The notes below the pieces were generated by a model. It was not told the DNA's origin and made no database searches. It worked only from the letters and a program-made list of their open reading frames with translations. The translations under genes were made by a program, and so were the position numbers. Below are positions 16,152 to 23,082 of a stretch of 42,195 nucleotides of DNA, piece after piece. Every line of letters begins with the position of its first letter. The first letter of the stretch is position 1. This DNA comes from a virus: the IMG/VR virus record IMGVR_UViG_3300021371_000037, positions 1 through 42,195 of that record; one strand, written 5' to 3'.

Positions 16152-16889
16152 ATGGCAAGTAAACCCCATACGGACGATGTATATCGTCCTAAGAGAATTC
16201 CTAAAAACCCAATTAAGTTCAAACTCCAACTTAATGATGAACAAAAAGACGCTAAAAAACACATCCTGGAAAATACAATTACCCTCCTGGGAGGGGGTGC
16301 AGGTAGTGGAAAAACATTACTTGCGTGTAATGTTGCATTAGATGGTCTTTTAAGAAGACAATATGACAAAATAATAATCACCAGACCTACTGTATCAAAA
16401 GAAGAAATAGGATTTCTACCTGGTGATTTAAGAGAAAAAATGGATCCTTGGGTTCAACCAATATATCAAAATTTCTTTGCATTATATGATAAGGTTAAAG
16501 TAGAAAAATTAATTGAAGATGGAAAAATAGAAATTGTACCTGTATCTTTTATGCGAGGTAGAACATTTATGGATTCAATGATTATAGTTGATGAAGCACA
16601 AAATGTTACTCATGAACAAATGGAAATGATTACTTCACGTATTGGTTTAAGAAGTAAAATGATAATATGTGGAGATGCTCACCAAACAGATTTAAAGAAA
16701 AAATCAGATTCTGGGTTTAAATTTTTATACTCTGCAGCACGAAGAATAAAAAATTTAGAAGCTATTACATTAACTACTAATCATAGAAATGAAATTGTTG
16801 AAGACTTATTAGATTATTATCAAGAAGCAGTTGATAGAGGTGTAAGTATTACTACTTCTGGTTCATATATTTATAATAATAAAAACTAA
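16152..16889 (+). CDS. phoH: PhoH-like P-loop ATPase
   Basis: This 245-residue member of the PhoH family has Walker A GGGAGSGKT (about residues 47-55), the conserved ITRPTVSKEEIGFLPGDL segment, Walker B SMIIVDEAQNVT and the sensor CGDAHQTDL. PhoH is widespread in marine phages. Its biochemical role is ATP- and possibly RNA-linked and still uncertain. The gene stands between the capsid terminator and the neck operon. The last codons (SYIYNNKN) are encoded by a copy of the late promoter element. A different-frame ORF overlapping the start is a shadow. Confidence 0.92.
   Translation: MASKPHTDDVYRPKRIPKNPIKFKLQLNDEQKDAKKHILENTITLLGGGAGSGKTLLACNVALDGLLRRQYDKIIITRPTVSKEEIGFLPGDLREKMDPWVQPIYQNFFALYDKVKVEKLIEDGKIEIVPVSFMRGRTFMDSMIIVDEAQNVTHEQMEMITSRIGLRSKMIICGDAHQTDLKKKSDSGFKFLYSAARRIKNLEAITLTTNHRNEIVEDLLDYYQEAVDRGVSITTSGSYIYNNKN
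16867..16880 (+). promoter_or_regulatory. Late promoter element inside the phoH 3' end
   Basis: ATATTTATAATAAT is identical to the copy before the portal gene. With the copy at 16894 it forms a tandem 27 bases apart upstream of the 16916 gene. Confidence 0.45.
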
Positions 16890-16893
16890 TACC

Positions 16894-16907
16894 ATATTTA
16901 TAACAAA
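16894..16907 (+). promoter_or_regulatory. Late promoter element (ATATTTATAACAAA)
   Basis: It has one mismatch to the consensus and lies eight bases before the ATG at 16916. Confidence 0.6.
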
Positions 16908-16915
16908 ATACTATT

Positions 16916-17455
16916 ATGGCATGTAACCCTACTGGTTCACTTACAGTAACAATTTCTGAAGCAATTAGATTACCTAATGGTAATATGGAAGAAGCATTGA
17001 ATATTTCTGTTATTGATGGTGTTAATCAAATAATGAGAAGAACTGATACTATAGCAACTACATTTAGTGGTAGTGGTATAGAAATTTTAAGATTTGTAGA
17101 TTCAGAAGAACAACAAACAGCAGGTTCATTTGTTAGAGATACAGTTAAGTATATGAGATTTACTAATCTTTGTAAACATAATTATATATCTCTTTACTTA
17201 ATCCAAGATAGTCCAGATGCACAAAGTCCTAATACTGGTGATGTAGGATCTGGAGATGAAACCTTATTTAAAATTGATGCAGGAAAATCAATGGTATTTT
17301 CAAATGCTCAATTTCAGGGAACGGATTATTATGATTATGTAGTAGAAGGTTATGTTGACATTCAATATTTTTCATCTTTTGCTTCATTAACTTCGATTAA
17401 AGCGAAAGCAGATGTTGAAGATGCTACAATAGAATATTTTATAGCTTCTTCTTAA
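16916..17455 (+). CDS. Putative virion structural protein
   Basis: The 179-residue, beta-rich protein (TGSLTVTISEAIRLPNG, YDYVVEGYVDIQYF) lacks membrane segments and cysteine clusters. Two late promoter elements immediately upstream and a position ahead of the neck genes imply a late structural role, perhaps a head decoration or tail-associated beta protein. The central stretch KYMRFTNLCKHNYISLYLIQ followed by an acidic loop and FKIDAGKSMVFSNAQF resembles small jelly-roll-type virion proteins. No named family is recognised. Confidence 0.6.
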   Translation: MACNPTGSLTVTISEAIRLPNGNMEEALNISVIDGVNQIMRRTDTIATTFSGSGIEILRFVDSEEQQTAGSFVRDTVKYMRFTNLCKHNYISLYLIQDSPDAQSPNTGDVGSGDETLFKIDAGKSMVFSNAQFQGTDYYDYVVEGYVDIQYFSSFASLTSIKAKADVEDATIEYFIASS

Positions 17456-17468
17456 TATTTATAATAAA
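17455..17468 (+). promoter_or_regulatory. Late promoter element (exact)
   Basis: ATATTTATAATAAA overlaps the stop of the previous gene and lies 17 bases before the ATG at 17486. Confidence 0.65.
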
Positions 17469-17485
17469 ATTAAATTTAATAAAAA

Positions 17486-18079
17486 ATGGCATTAACATTC
17501 AGAACAGGTTCAGACGGTATTGGAAGAGCTTTAACAATAAATGAGTTGGATGACAACTTTAGATATTTTACTGGGTCTCATTCAATAACAGGATCTTTAA
17601 CAATCAATGGTAATATAACCATAACAGGAAGTATTATACCTGAAGGTGTAGGGGTTCATAATATAGGATCAGTTGATAATCCTTTTAATGAAGTATTTGT
17701 ATCTAGTGATTCAATTATATTTGTAAGTGGTTCAACTACAAGCTCATTTGGGGTAGATTCATCAGGATCAATGACAGGTTCTTTTGATGGAGACTTAACT
17801 GGTTCCTTTACAGGATCAGGAGATGGTAGTTTTACAGGTTCTTTTGATGGAGACTTAACTGGTTCCTTTACAGGATCTTTTGATGGAGACTTAACTGGTT
17901 CCTTTACAGGATCAGGAGATGGTAGTTTTACAGGATCTTTTGATGGTGTCTTTACAGGATCAATAGACGGAACAGAATTTTATATTAATAACTTACCTAT
18001 TACAGAACCTGCAGAATCTGGTAGATTATGGCTATCAGGTAGTGCTGAAAATTCTAAATATTTAATGGTAAGAGATTAA
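17486..18079 (+). CDS. Repeat-containing fibre-like structural protein
   Basis: This is a 197-residue protein. The N-terminus (ALTFRTGSDGIGRALTINELDDNF) is a recurring start of phage appendage proteins. It is followed by TGSLTINGNITITGSI-type strands and then tandem GSFDGDLTGSFTGSGDGSFT units (residues ~98-160). The repeats predict a thin repetitive beta structure, possibly trimeric as in fibres. The C-terminus (AESGRLWLSGSAENSKYLMVRD) is typical of short virion-fibre proteins. It is closed by a good terminator, so it forms a single-gene late transcript. Confidence 0.6.
   Translation: MALTFRTGSDGIGRALTINELDDNFRYFTGSHSITGSLTINGNITITGSIIPEGVGVHNIGSVDNPFNEVFVSSDSIIFVSGSTTSSFGVDSSGSMTGSFDGDLTGSFTGSGDGSFTGSFDGDLTGSFTGSFDGDLTGSFTGSGDGSFTGSFDGVFTGSIDGTEFYINNLPITEPAESGRLWLSGSAENSKYLMVRD
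17775..17960 (+). repeat. Tandem coding repeats (60- and 36-base units)
   Basis: Units encoding TGSFDGDLTGSFTGSGDGSF (60 bases) and TGSFDGDLTGSF (36 bases) are repeated with almost no base changes, for example near 17776, 17836 and 17872. Identity at DNA level suggests recent expansion. Confidence 0.8.
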
Positions 18080-18108
18080 TCTTTATTTAAATATAAAATA
18101 AAATTATA

Positions 18109-18134
18109 GGGACTCAATTTGAGTCCCTTTTTTT
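18109..18134 (+). terminator. Rho-independent terminator
   Basis: GGGACTC (18109-18115) and GAGTCCC (18121-18127) pair around AATTT and are followed by seven T. Confidence 0.9.
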
Positions 18135-18135
18135 C

Positions 18136-18149
18136 ATATTTATAATAAA
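18136..18149 (+). promoter_or_regulatory. Late promoter element (exact)
   Basis: It directly follows the terminator and lies 12 bases before the ATG at 18162. Confidence 0.7.
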
Positions 18150-18161
18150 ACTAATTATATT

Positions 18162-19352
18162 ATGAATATACCCATATATGATGGTAACCCACTTTGGAAT
18201 CCTGATGCAGTACCTTTTAAATTTTATAACAGCAGCATTGATTTTCAAAAAGATTGTGTAAAAGTAGCTGAATTTTGTGCTATTAGGTTAGGTTATCCTT
18301 TAGTAGATATAGAATTACAATCAGGTTCTTTCTTTACAGCTTTTGAAGAGGCAATTACTGTATATGGTAATGAACTTTATGCTTATTTAGTAAGAGACAA
18401 TTTATTAACTTTAGAAGGATTTGAAGTTCAAGATTTTATCTTTTTAAATGAGAGCATTATTACCCCTAATCTAGGAGCAATAATCAGAATGTCAGAACAA
18501 TATGGAGCTGAGGCAGGTACTGGGGGTAATGTTCCATGGTATAAGGATTTTATTCCTTTAACTGCTAGTGTTCAAGATTATGATTTAAAAGAATGGGCTA
18601 AAGCAAAAAATATAACAGGTAGTATTGAAATAAAAAGAGTATTTTATCAAGAACCAACTCCTGCATCTGCTAGATATCTAGCTCCTTATGATGGTTTTGG
18701 GTTTGGTGGAGTAGCAGCAGCAGGATTAACAGGACTTGGAGGATTTGGAGGTGGAATGGGTTATTTAATGATGCCCCTTAATTATGATATGCAAGTAATT
18801 CAAGCTATTGAAATGAATGAAATGGTTAGAATGTCTAATTATAGTTTTGAAATGCATAATAATGTTTTAAGAGTATTCCCAATTCCAGGACCTTTTACTC
18901 ATACTAATGATGATGAAATGATTAGTGGTTCATGTGTAGGAAATATGTGGTTTGAGTATATTAAAGTAAATGAAAGAACAAGTGGAAGTGTAGACCCATC
19001 ATGTGGTAAAGTAACTAATGCTTCTAATATGCCATATGCTAATCCTGATTATGATTTAATTAATTCAATTGGTAGACAATGGATTTTTGAATACACATTA
19101 GCTTTAGTAAAAGAAATTTTAGGATATGTTCGTGGTAAATATAGTACAGTTCCTATACCTAATGCTGAAATGACTTTAAATCAAGCTGATTTATTAGCAG
19201 CAGCAACTGCAGAAAAAACTGCATTATTAGAAAGATTAAGAGCATATTTTGATGAAACTTCTCGGGCTGCTTTATTAGCTAGAAGAGCAGATGAAAAAGA
19301 AAGTAGAGATAAAGAATTAGAAGGTGTTCCAACATTTATTTATATAGGATAA
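18162..19352 (+). CDS. Neck protein (gp13-like by position)
   Basis: This is the first of three genes whose order fits T4 genes 13, 14 and 15. The 396-residue protein starts NIPIYDGNPLWNPDAVPF and has a long folded N-terminal part. A glycine-rich loop (GFGFGGVAAAGLTGLGGFGGG) sits near residues 185-206. The C-terminal helix (LAAATAEKTALLERLRAYFD...) is charged. Neck proteins close the filled head and provide the tail docking surface. Assignment rests on synteny, size and late promoter, not on a diagnostic motif. Confidence 0.55.
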   Translation: MNIPIYDGNPLWNPDAVPFKFYNSSIDFQKDCVKVAEFCAIRLGYPLVDIELQSGSFFTAFEEAITVYGNELYAYLVRDNLLTLEGFEVQDFIFLNESIITPNLGAIIRMSEQYGAEAGTGGNVPWYKDFIPLTASVQDYDLKEWAKAKNITGSIEIKRVFYQEPTPASARYLAPYDGFGFGGVAAAGLTGLGGFGGGMGYLMMPLNYDMQVIQAIEMNEMVRMSNYSFEMHNNVLRVFPIPGPFTHTNDDEMISGSCVGNMWFEYIKVNERTSGSVDPSCGKVTNASNMPYANPDYDLINSIGRQWIFEYTLALVKEILGYVRGKYSTVPIPNAEMTLNQADLLAAATAEKTALLERLRAYFDETSRAALLARRADEKESRDKELEGVPTFIYIG

Positions 19353-19353
19353 T

Positions 19354-19917
19354 ATGGCAATGTATACTGGGCTTAGAGATTGGTCTCTAATGCGACATTT
19401 AAATAGAGAAGTTATGGGTAATGTTATTACCCAACAATGTGCCTTATATCAATTTAAGTTAGAAGAAACTAAAGTTAATATTTACGGTGAAGCAGCTGAA
19501 GAAAAGTATTATAATGGTCCTTTTTTATTTAATGTTTTAATTAATAGAACAGATCAACAATATGGGGAAGATGAAGAAGGAATCCAGTATAATCAACCTA
19601 TTGATTTTTATTTTTTGTTAGATGATTTAAAAGCTGTTAGCCCAAATTACCCTTTAGGAAACCCAGCAGCAGCAGTAGTCCCAGAAGTTGGTGATATAGT
19701 TTTGTATCAAGAAGGGTATTATGGGGTACAAAGTACAGTTGCTAACCAATATTGGGGGGGAAAAAATCCTGCATACCCAAATAATGATTCTGATGGTAGA
19801 CCAAACCCATTAAACCCTGGTTTAGACCAATTTGGAAACAATGTATCATTATTAGTATCAACATACTATATTCCAGCTGATAAAGTTGCAATTTCACCTT
19901 ATAAAGAACGTTTCTAA
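19354..19917 (+). CDS. Neck protein (gp14-like)
   Basis: The 187-residue protein starts one base after the previous stop. The order QQYGEDEEGIQYNQPIDFYF, then PEVGDIVLYQEGYYGV, then KVAISPYKERF is like T4-type gp14 neck proteins, where an acidic QPI/V-type segment precedes a GDxI beta strand. It would form the head-to-tail connector ring with the preceding gene product. Its last base is the first base of the next ATG, a tight translational coupling. Confidence 0.6.
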   Translation: MAMYTGLRDWSLMRHLNREVMGNVITQQCALYQFKLEETKVNIYGEAAEEKYYNGPFLFNVLINRTDQQYGEDEEGIQYNQPIDFYFLLDDLKAVSPNYPLGNPAAAVVPEVGDIVLYQEGYYGVQSTVANQYWGGKNPAYPNNDSDGRPNPLNPGLDQFGNNVSLLVSTYYIPADKVAISPYKERF

Positions 19918-20900
19918 TGGCAATACGAAAACCAGTACCTAAAACACAAAAAGAATTATCTAATGATCAAATTAGACCGACATCGGCTAGGTATGGTAAT
20001 CCTAATATTCCTTTACCTACTAATGAAAATGAAACAGGTATACCATTTAATAGATCAGAAAAATTATCTTGGACAGGTGATACTACAAAACCATTTTCAA
20101 TTGGTATTAAAGATTTAGATGAAGCTGTATTTTATTATTTTCAAAATGTAATTAAACCTTTTGTATATCAAAATGGAGAAAGAAGAGAAGTACCTGTAAT
20201 ATATGGTTCCCCTGAAAGATGGAAATCTTTTCAAAAAGATAATTACTATAGAGATAAAAAAGGAGCTATAATGTTACCTATTATTGTACTTAAAAGAAAT
20301 TCTATAGAAAAAGATAGAACAGTATATAATAAATTAGATGCTAATAGTCCTAATTTATATGGTAGTTTCCAACGTGCTTATAATCCTAAAAACTTTTATA
20401 ATAATTTTGATGCTATTAATAATGCAATTCCCGCAAAACAATTTTATGCTGTAGCAGTTCCTGATTTTGTTAATTTAGAATATAGTTGTTTAATCCAAAC
20501 TTATTACATGGAACAATTAAATAAAATTATTGAATCATGTGAGTACGCTTCTGATGCTTATTGGGGTAATCCTGAAAGATTTAAATTTAGAGCATTTATT
20601 GATAGTTTTTCAACTGAAACATCGTTAACACCTAATAAAGATAGATTAGTAAAAGGTACATTTAATATTAGATTAAGAGGATATATTATCCCTGATACCG
20701 TGCAAAAAGATATGAATTCAATATCTAAATATAATACTAAATCTAAATTTATTATTTCAATGGAAACAACATCTAATGCTGAAATTTTCAAAGAAGGTGT
20801 AACTAAAACAAGAGATGGTAGAACTAGGAGAAGTAATGAAAATGAAGGAGGACTTACTGGTATTTATGATGTGAAGAGTGGTAAAGAATTAAAACAATAG
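19917..20900 (+). CDS. Tail completion / sheath terminator protein (gp15-like)
   Basis: The 327-residue protein has elements in the same order as T4 gp15. VYQNGERREVPVIYGSPERW parallels the T4 segment leading to VPITYAS. KGAIMLPIIVLKRNSIEKDR follows. YSCLIQTYYMEQLNKIIESC parallels a T4 helix. KFRAFIDSFS...FNIRLRGYIIPD matches the C-terminal strands. gp15 caps the tail and joins it to the neck. The protein carries a C-terminal extension rich in Arg/Asn/Glu. The gene shares one base with the previous stop. Confidence 0.65.
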   Translation: MAIRKPVPKTQKELSNDQIRPTSARYGNPNIPLPTNENETGIPFNRSEKLSWTGDTTKPFSIGIKDLDEAVFYYFQNVIKPFVYQNGERREVPVIYGSPERWKSFQKDNYYRDKKGAIMLPIIVLKRNSIEKDRTVYNKLDANSPNLYGSFQRAYNPKNFYNNFDAINNAIPAKQFYAVAVPDFVNLEYSCLIQTYYMEQLNKIIESCEYASDAYWGNPERFKFRAFIDSFSTETSLTPNKDRLVKGTFNIRLRGYIIPDTVQKDMNSISKYNTKSKFIISMETTSNAEIFKEGVTKTRDGRTRRSNENEGGLTGIYDVKSGKELKQ

Positions 20901-20904
20901 ATTA

Positions 20905-21282
20905 ATGGCTAATAATATAAGATTTGTCGATTCCTTAAAAGTAGGAGCATATAATACCCAAAATACTGGTGGTAGTGGTATTACTATTAATAATAACATC
21001 GACAACTATGTTTTAACTGCTACTGGAAATCAAGAAATAGATGGAAATTCTGGTCTTCAATTTGATGGAATAAATTTAGGAATAGGTGGCCCATCAACAG
21101 GTGCTAGGTTTGAAATTAATGATAATACTTCTAGAGATTTATTATTAATTAAAAATTCAAGTAATCAAGGAATAAAAATAAATAATGAAGGAGTTTTACA
21201 ATTATTAAATTTTAATTCATTACCTACTGCAGTAGAAGGGGGGATGGTATTTTCTTCTAATGAATTTTTTCTTGGTTTTTAA
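20905..21282 (+). CDS. Small fibre-module protein
   Basis: This 125-residue, beta-rich, Asn/Gly-rich protein starts four bases after the previous stop. It contains the unit NNNIDNYVLTATGNQEIDG followed by LQFDGINLGIGG. Closely related units occur twice in the large fibre protein at 23083 (near residues 172 and 1060), so the genes share a building block. Its end (EGGMVFSSNEFFLGF) is hydrophobic and typical of short fibre tips. It is probably a virion appendage component. Confidence 0.55.
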   Translation: MANNIRFVDSLKVGAYNTQNTGGSGITINNNIDNYVLTATGNQEIDGNSGLQFDGINLGIGGPSTGARFEINDNTSRDLLLIKNSSNQGIKINNEGVLQLLNFNSLPTAVEGGMVFSSNEFFLGF

Positions 21283-21300
21283 TTATTTGGAAATAGTATA

Positions 21301-21314
21301 ATATGTATAATAAA
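21301..21314 (+). promoter_or_regulatory. Late promoter variant ATATGTATAATAAA
   Basis: It lies 19 bases before the ATG of the first collagen-like fibre gene and is identical to the variant at 16019. Confidence 0.55.
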
Positions 21315-21333
21315 ATAAAAAAATTAATATAAA

Positions 21334-22542
21334 ATGGCAAATTGGAAAAAGGTAGTAGTTAGTGGATCTAATGCAGAATTAGCAGAATTAACTTTATCAA
21401 ACTTATCACAACAGGCAACTGAAAACACTGTATTAACTATTAATACTGCTGGAGTAGTTGGAACAAGAGAAAATGCTGCAAGTTCTGGTACTTCAGGTAC
21501 TAGTGGATCAGATGGTTCATCCGGTTCTTCAGGAACAAGTGGTGTAGATGGTAACCCAGGTTCAAGTGGTTCTTCAGGAACAAGTGGAACTAGTGGATCA
21601 GATGGTTCAAGCGGTTCTTCAGGTACAAGTGGAGACTCTGGTTCAAGTGGTTCTAGTGGTACATCAGGAACTAGCGGTGATGATGGTGCTCCAGGTTCAA
21701 GTGGTTCTTCAGGAACAAGTGGAACTAGTGGATCAGATGGTTCAAGTGGTTCTTCAGGAACAAGTGGTGTAGATGGTGATGCTGGTTCAAGTGGTTCATC
21801 AGGAACTTCTGGTACAAGTGGTGCTGACGGTGACGCTGGTTCTTCAGGTTCTAGTGGTACATCAGGCTCAAGTGGTTCAGATGGTTCTTCAGGATCAAGT
21901 GGTACAAGTGGTTCTTCTGGTTCTTCAGGTACTTCAGGTACTAGTGGATCAGATGGTTCATCAGGTTCTAGTGGAACAAGTGGTTCTTCTGGATCAAGTG
22001 GAACATCAGGCTCATCAGGTTCTAGTGGAACAAGTGGTGTAATCAATGTTACTAATTCTGGTAATAACAGAGTATTAACAGATATTGATGGTGATAGTGC
22101 CAATGCTGAACAAAATATGACTTTTGTAAGTGATGGTGGTTCTACAGTAGGTGGTTTATTAACAGTAACCGGTGATGTAGTAATTAGTCATGATTTAACA
22201 GTACAAGGTACAGCATCTTTCCAAAATTCAGAAAATTTATTAGTAGCTGATAGATTTATCTTAATGGCTTCTGGTTCTACTTCTGTAGGAGATGGTGGTA
22301 TTGTAGTACAACAAGATACTCAAGATTATGGTGATGCTTTTGCATTTGATGGTTTATCAACTGAAAGATGGGGTGTAACAAGTTCTTTCCATGCTAGTGG
22401 ATCAGGATTTACACCAGATGCTTTCATGGCAACAGTAGTAGTAGGTTCAGGTGGAGCATTACCTTCTTCTGCCCCTACTAGATACCAAGCTGAAGGTAAT
22501 ATTTTTACATCAGCTTCAGGTGATATTTATATTTACTCTTAA
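21334..22542 (+). CDS. Collagen-like Gly-Ser/Thr-rich tail fibre protein (short paralogue)
   Basis: This is a 402-residue fibre protein. Residues 1-48 form an anchor domain (ANWKKVVVSGSNAELAELTL ... VGTRENAASSG) shared with the gene at 23083. Residues ~50-235 are an uninterrupted Gly-x-y tract built from GSSGTSG, GTSGSDG and GSSGSSG units with some GVDGNPG. The C-terminal ~165 residues are beta-rich (VINVTNSGNNRVL..., LTVTGDVVISHDLTVQGTASF) and may form the receptor-binding tip. The tract has almost no proline, so it is collagen-like in periodicity only. Its Ser/Thr density makes it a candidate glycosylation substrate. Confidence 0.8.
   Translation: MANWKKVVVSGSNAELAELTLSNLSQQATENTVLTINTAGVVGTRENAASSGTSGTSGSDGSSGSSGTSGVDGNPGSSGSSGTSGTSGSDGSSGSSGTSGDSGSSGSSGTSGTSGDDGAPGSSGSSGTSGTSGSDGSSGSSGTSGVDGDAGSSGSSGTSGTSGADGDAGSSGSSGTSGSSGSDGSSGSSGTSGSSGSSGTSGTSGSDGSSGSSGTSGSSGSSGTSGSSGSSGTSGVINVTNSGNNRVLTDIDGDSANAEQNMTFVSDGGSTVGGLLTVTGDVVISHDLTVQGTASFQNSENLLVADRFILMASGSTSVGDGGIVVQQDTQDYGDAFAFDGLSTERWGVTSSFHASGSGFTPDAFMATVVVGSGGALPSSAPTRYQAEGNIFTSASGDIYIYS
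21481..22035 (+). repeat. Gly-Ser-Ser/Thr coding repeat tract
   Basis: The nine-base periodic DNA coding for (G-S/T-S)n produces long spurious ORFs in other frames and on the opposite strand. Serine codons alternate between TCA/TCT and AGT, so the repeat is degenerate at DNA level. Confidence 0.9.
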
Positions 22543-22556
22543 AAAAGTAAAAAAAA

Positions 22557-22796
22557 TTGTTATTAAAAAAATTAAAAAGGTTTATGGGATTTAAATCTAA
22601 TAAAGTTGAAATAAAAGGAGTACCTACTGATAAAGTTGGTACTCCTTTAACTCATAATATAGAATTAACAGAAAAAGAAATAGAATTATTATTACTTACT
22701 GTTAAAAATGGTTTATTTAAAGGAGAGTATGTAGAAATACTTTATAATTTAACTTTAAAAATTCAAGAAAAATATAAAGAAATTAAAAAATTATAG
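22557..22796 (+). CDS. Small basic protein of unknown function
   Basis: This is a 79-residue protein if read from the TTG at 22557, or 70 residues from the ATG at 22584. Both starts follow A-rich stretches, so the choice is open. The sequence is LLKKLKRFMGFKSNKVEIKG, then a helical LTEKEIELLLLTVKNGLFKG and a Lys-rich end. The first half encodes an 11-bp perfect hairpin (22614-22648). It lies between two fibre genes and continues directly into the next small gene, so it may be a fibre assembly helper. No family is recognised. Confidence 0.5.
   Translation: MLLKKLKRFMGFKSNKVEIKGVPTDKVGTPLTHNIELTEKEIELLLLTVKNGLFKGEYVEILYNLTLKIQEKYKEIKKL
22614..22648 (+). other. 11-bp perfect inverted repeat inside the coding region
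   Basis: AAAGGAGTACC (22614-22624) pairs with GGTACTCCTTT (22638-22648) around a 13-base loop. It is not followed by a T run beyond CTTT. Confidence 0.6.
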
Positions 22797-22798
22797 TT

Positions 22799-22996
22799 AT
22801 GGCTTATAATTTAACTAATTTGTCTTTAAGAGAATTACGTGCTCTTAGAAAGTCAACTAATTATATTCCAATTACTGGTATTGATGCTATTTTTATAGGA
22901 ACTTTACAGGTTAAATTAGATCAAAAAATTGGAAATATTGAAAACCAAATAAGAGAAGAAGAAGAAAATACAACTCCTCTTCCTCCTGGTCAATAG
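22799..22996 (+). CDS. Small helical protein of unknown function
   Basis: The 65-residue protein starts two bases after the previous stop. Helical segments (LTNLSLRELRALRKSTNY and IGTLQVKLDQKIGNIENQIREE) end in a TPLPPGQ tail. The N-terminal LSLRELRALR pattern is common in small phage helical proteins. It is in an operon with the preceding small gene. No function can be assigned. Confidence 0.45.
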   Translation: MAYNLTNLSLRELRALRKSTNYIPITGIDAIFIGTLQVKLDQKIGNIENQIREEEENTTPLPPGQ

Positions 22997-23010
22997 GAAA
23001 AATTTAAGAC

Positions 23011-23024
23011 ATATTTATAATAAA
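23011..23024 (+). promoter_or_regulatory. Late promoter element (exact)
   Basis: It lies upstream of the giant fibre gene, but 58 bases from the ATG, leaving room for a structured leader. Confidence 0.65.
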
Positions 23025-23030
23025 TATTAC

Positions 23031-23050
23031 GGCCCTTCGGGGAAGTGGGC
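23031..23050 (+). other. GC-rich leader hairpin with UUCG
   Basis: CCC-TTCG-GGG (23033-23042) can form a UUCG tetraloop hairpin. Alternatively, GCCC (23032-23035) can pair with GGGC (23047-23050). It is the only GC-rich segment in the leader between promoter and ATG, so it may regulate translation or stability of the fibre mRNA. Confidence 0.4.
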
Positions 23051-23082
23051 ACTTTGTGTAACCAACCTAATGATAAATTGAT

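Noticed and set aside
15994-16341. 115-residue ORF overlapping the start of phoH in another frame
   Set aside because: It begins in the terminator T run and runs through the conserved Walker A coding region of phoH. It has no family features.
21481-22035. True collagen triple helix in the fibre tracts
   Set aside because: Gly occurs every third residue but proline is almost absent, so classical collagen stability is not supported. It is called collagen-like by periodicity only.
21324-22103. A 259-residue antisense ORF with PLVPEEPLEP repeats
   Set aside because: It is the reverse reading of the Gly-Ser/Thr repeat DNA. Periodic DNA keeps other frames free of stops. The sense frame has the anchor and tip domains.
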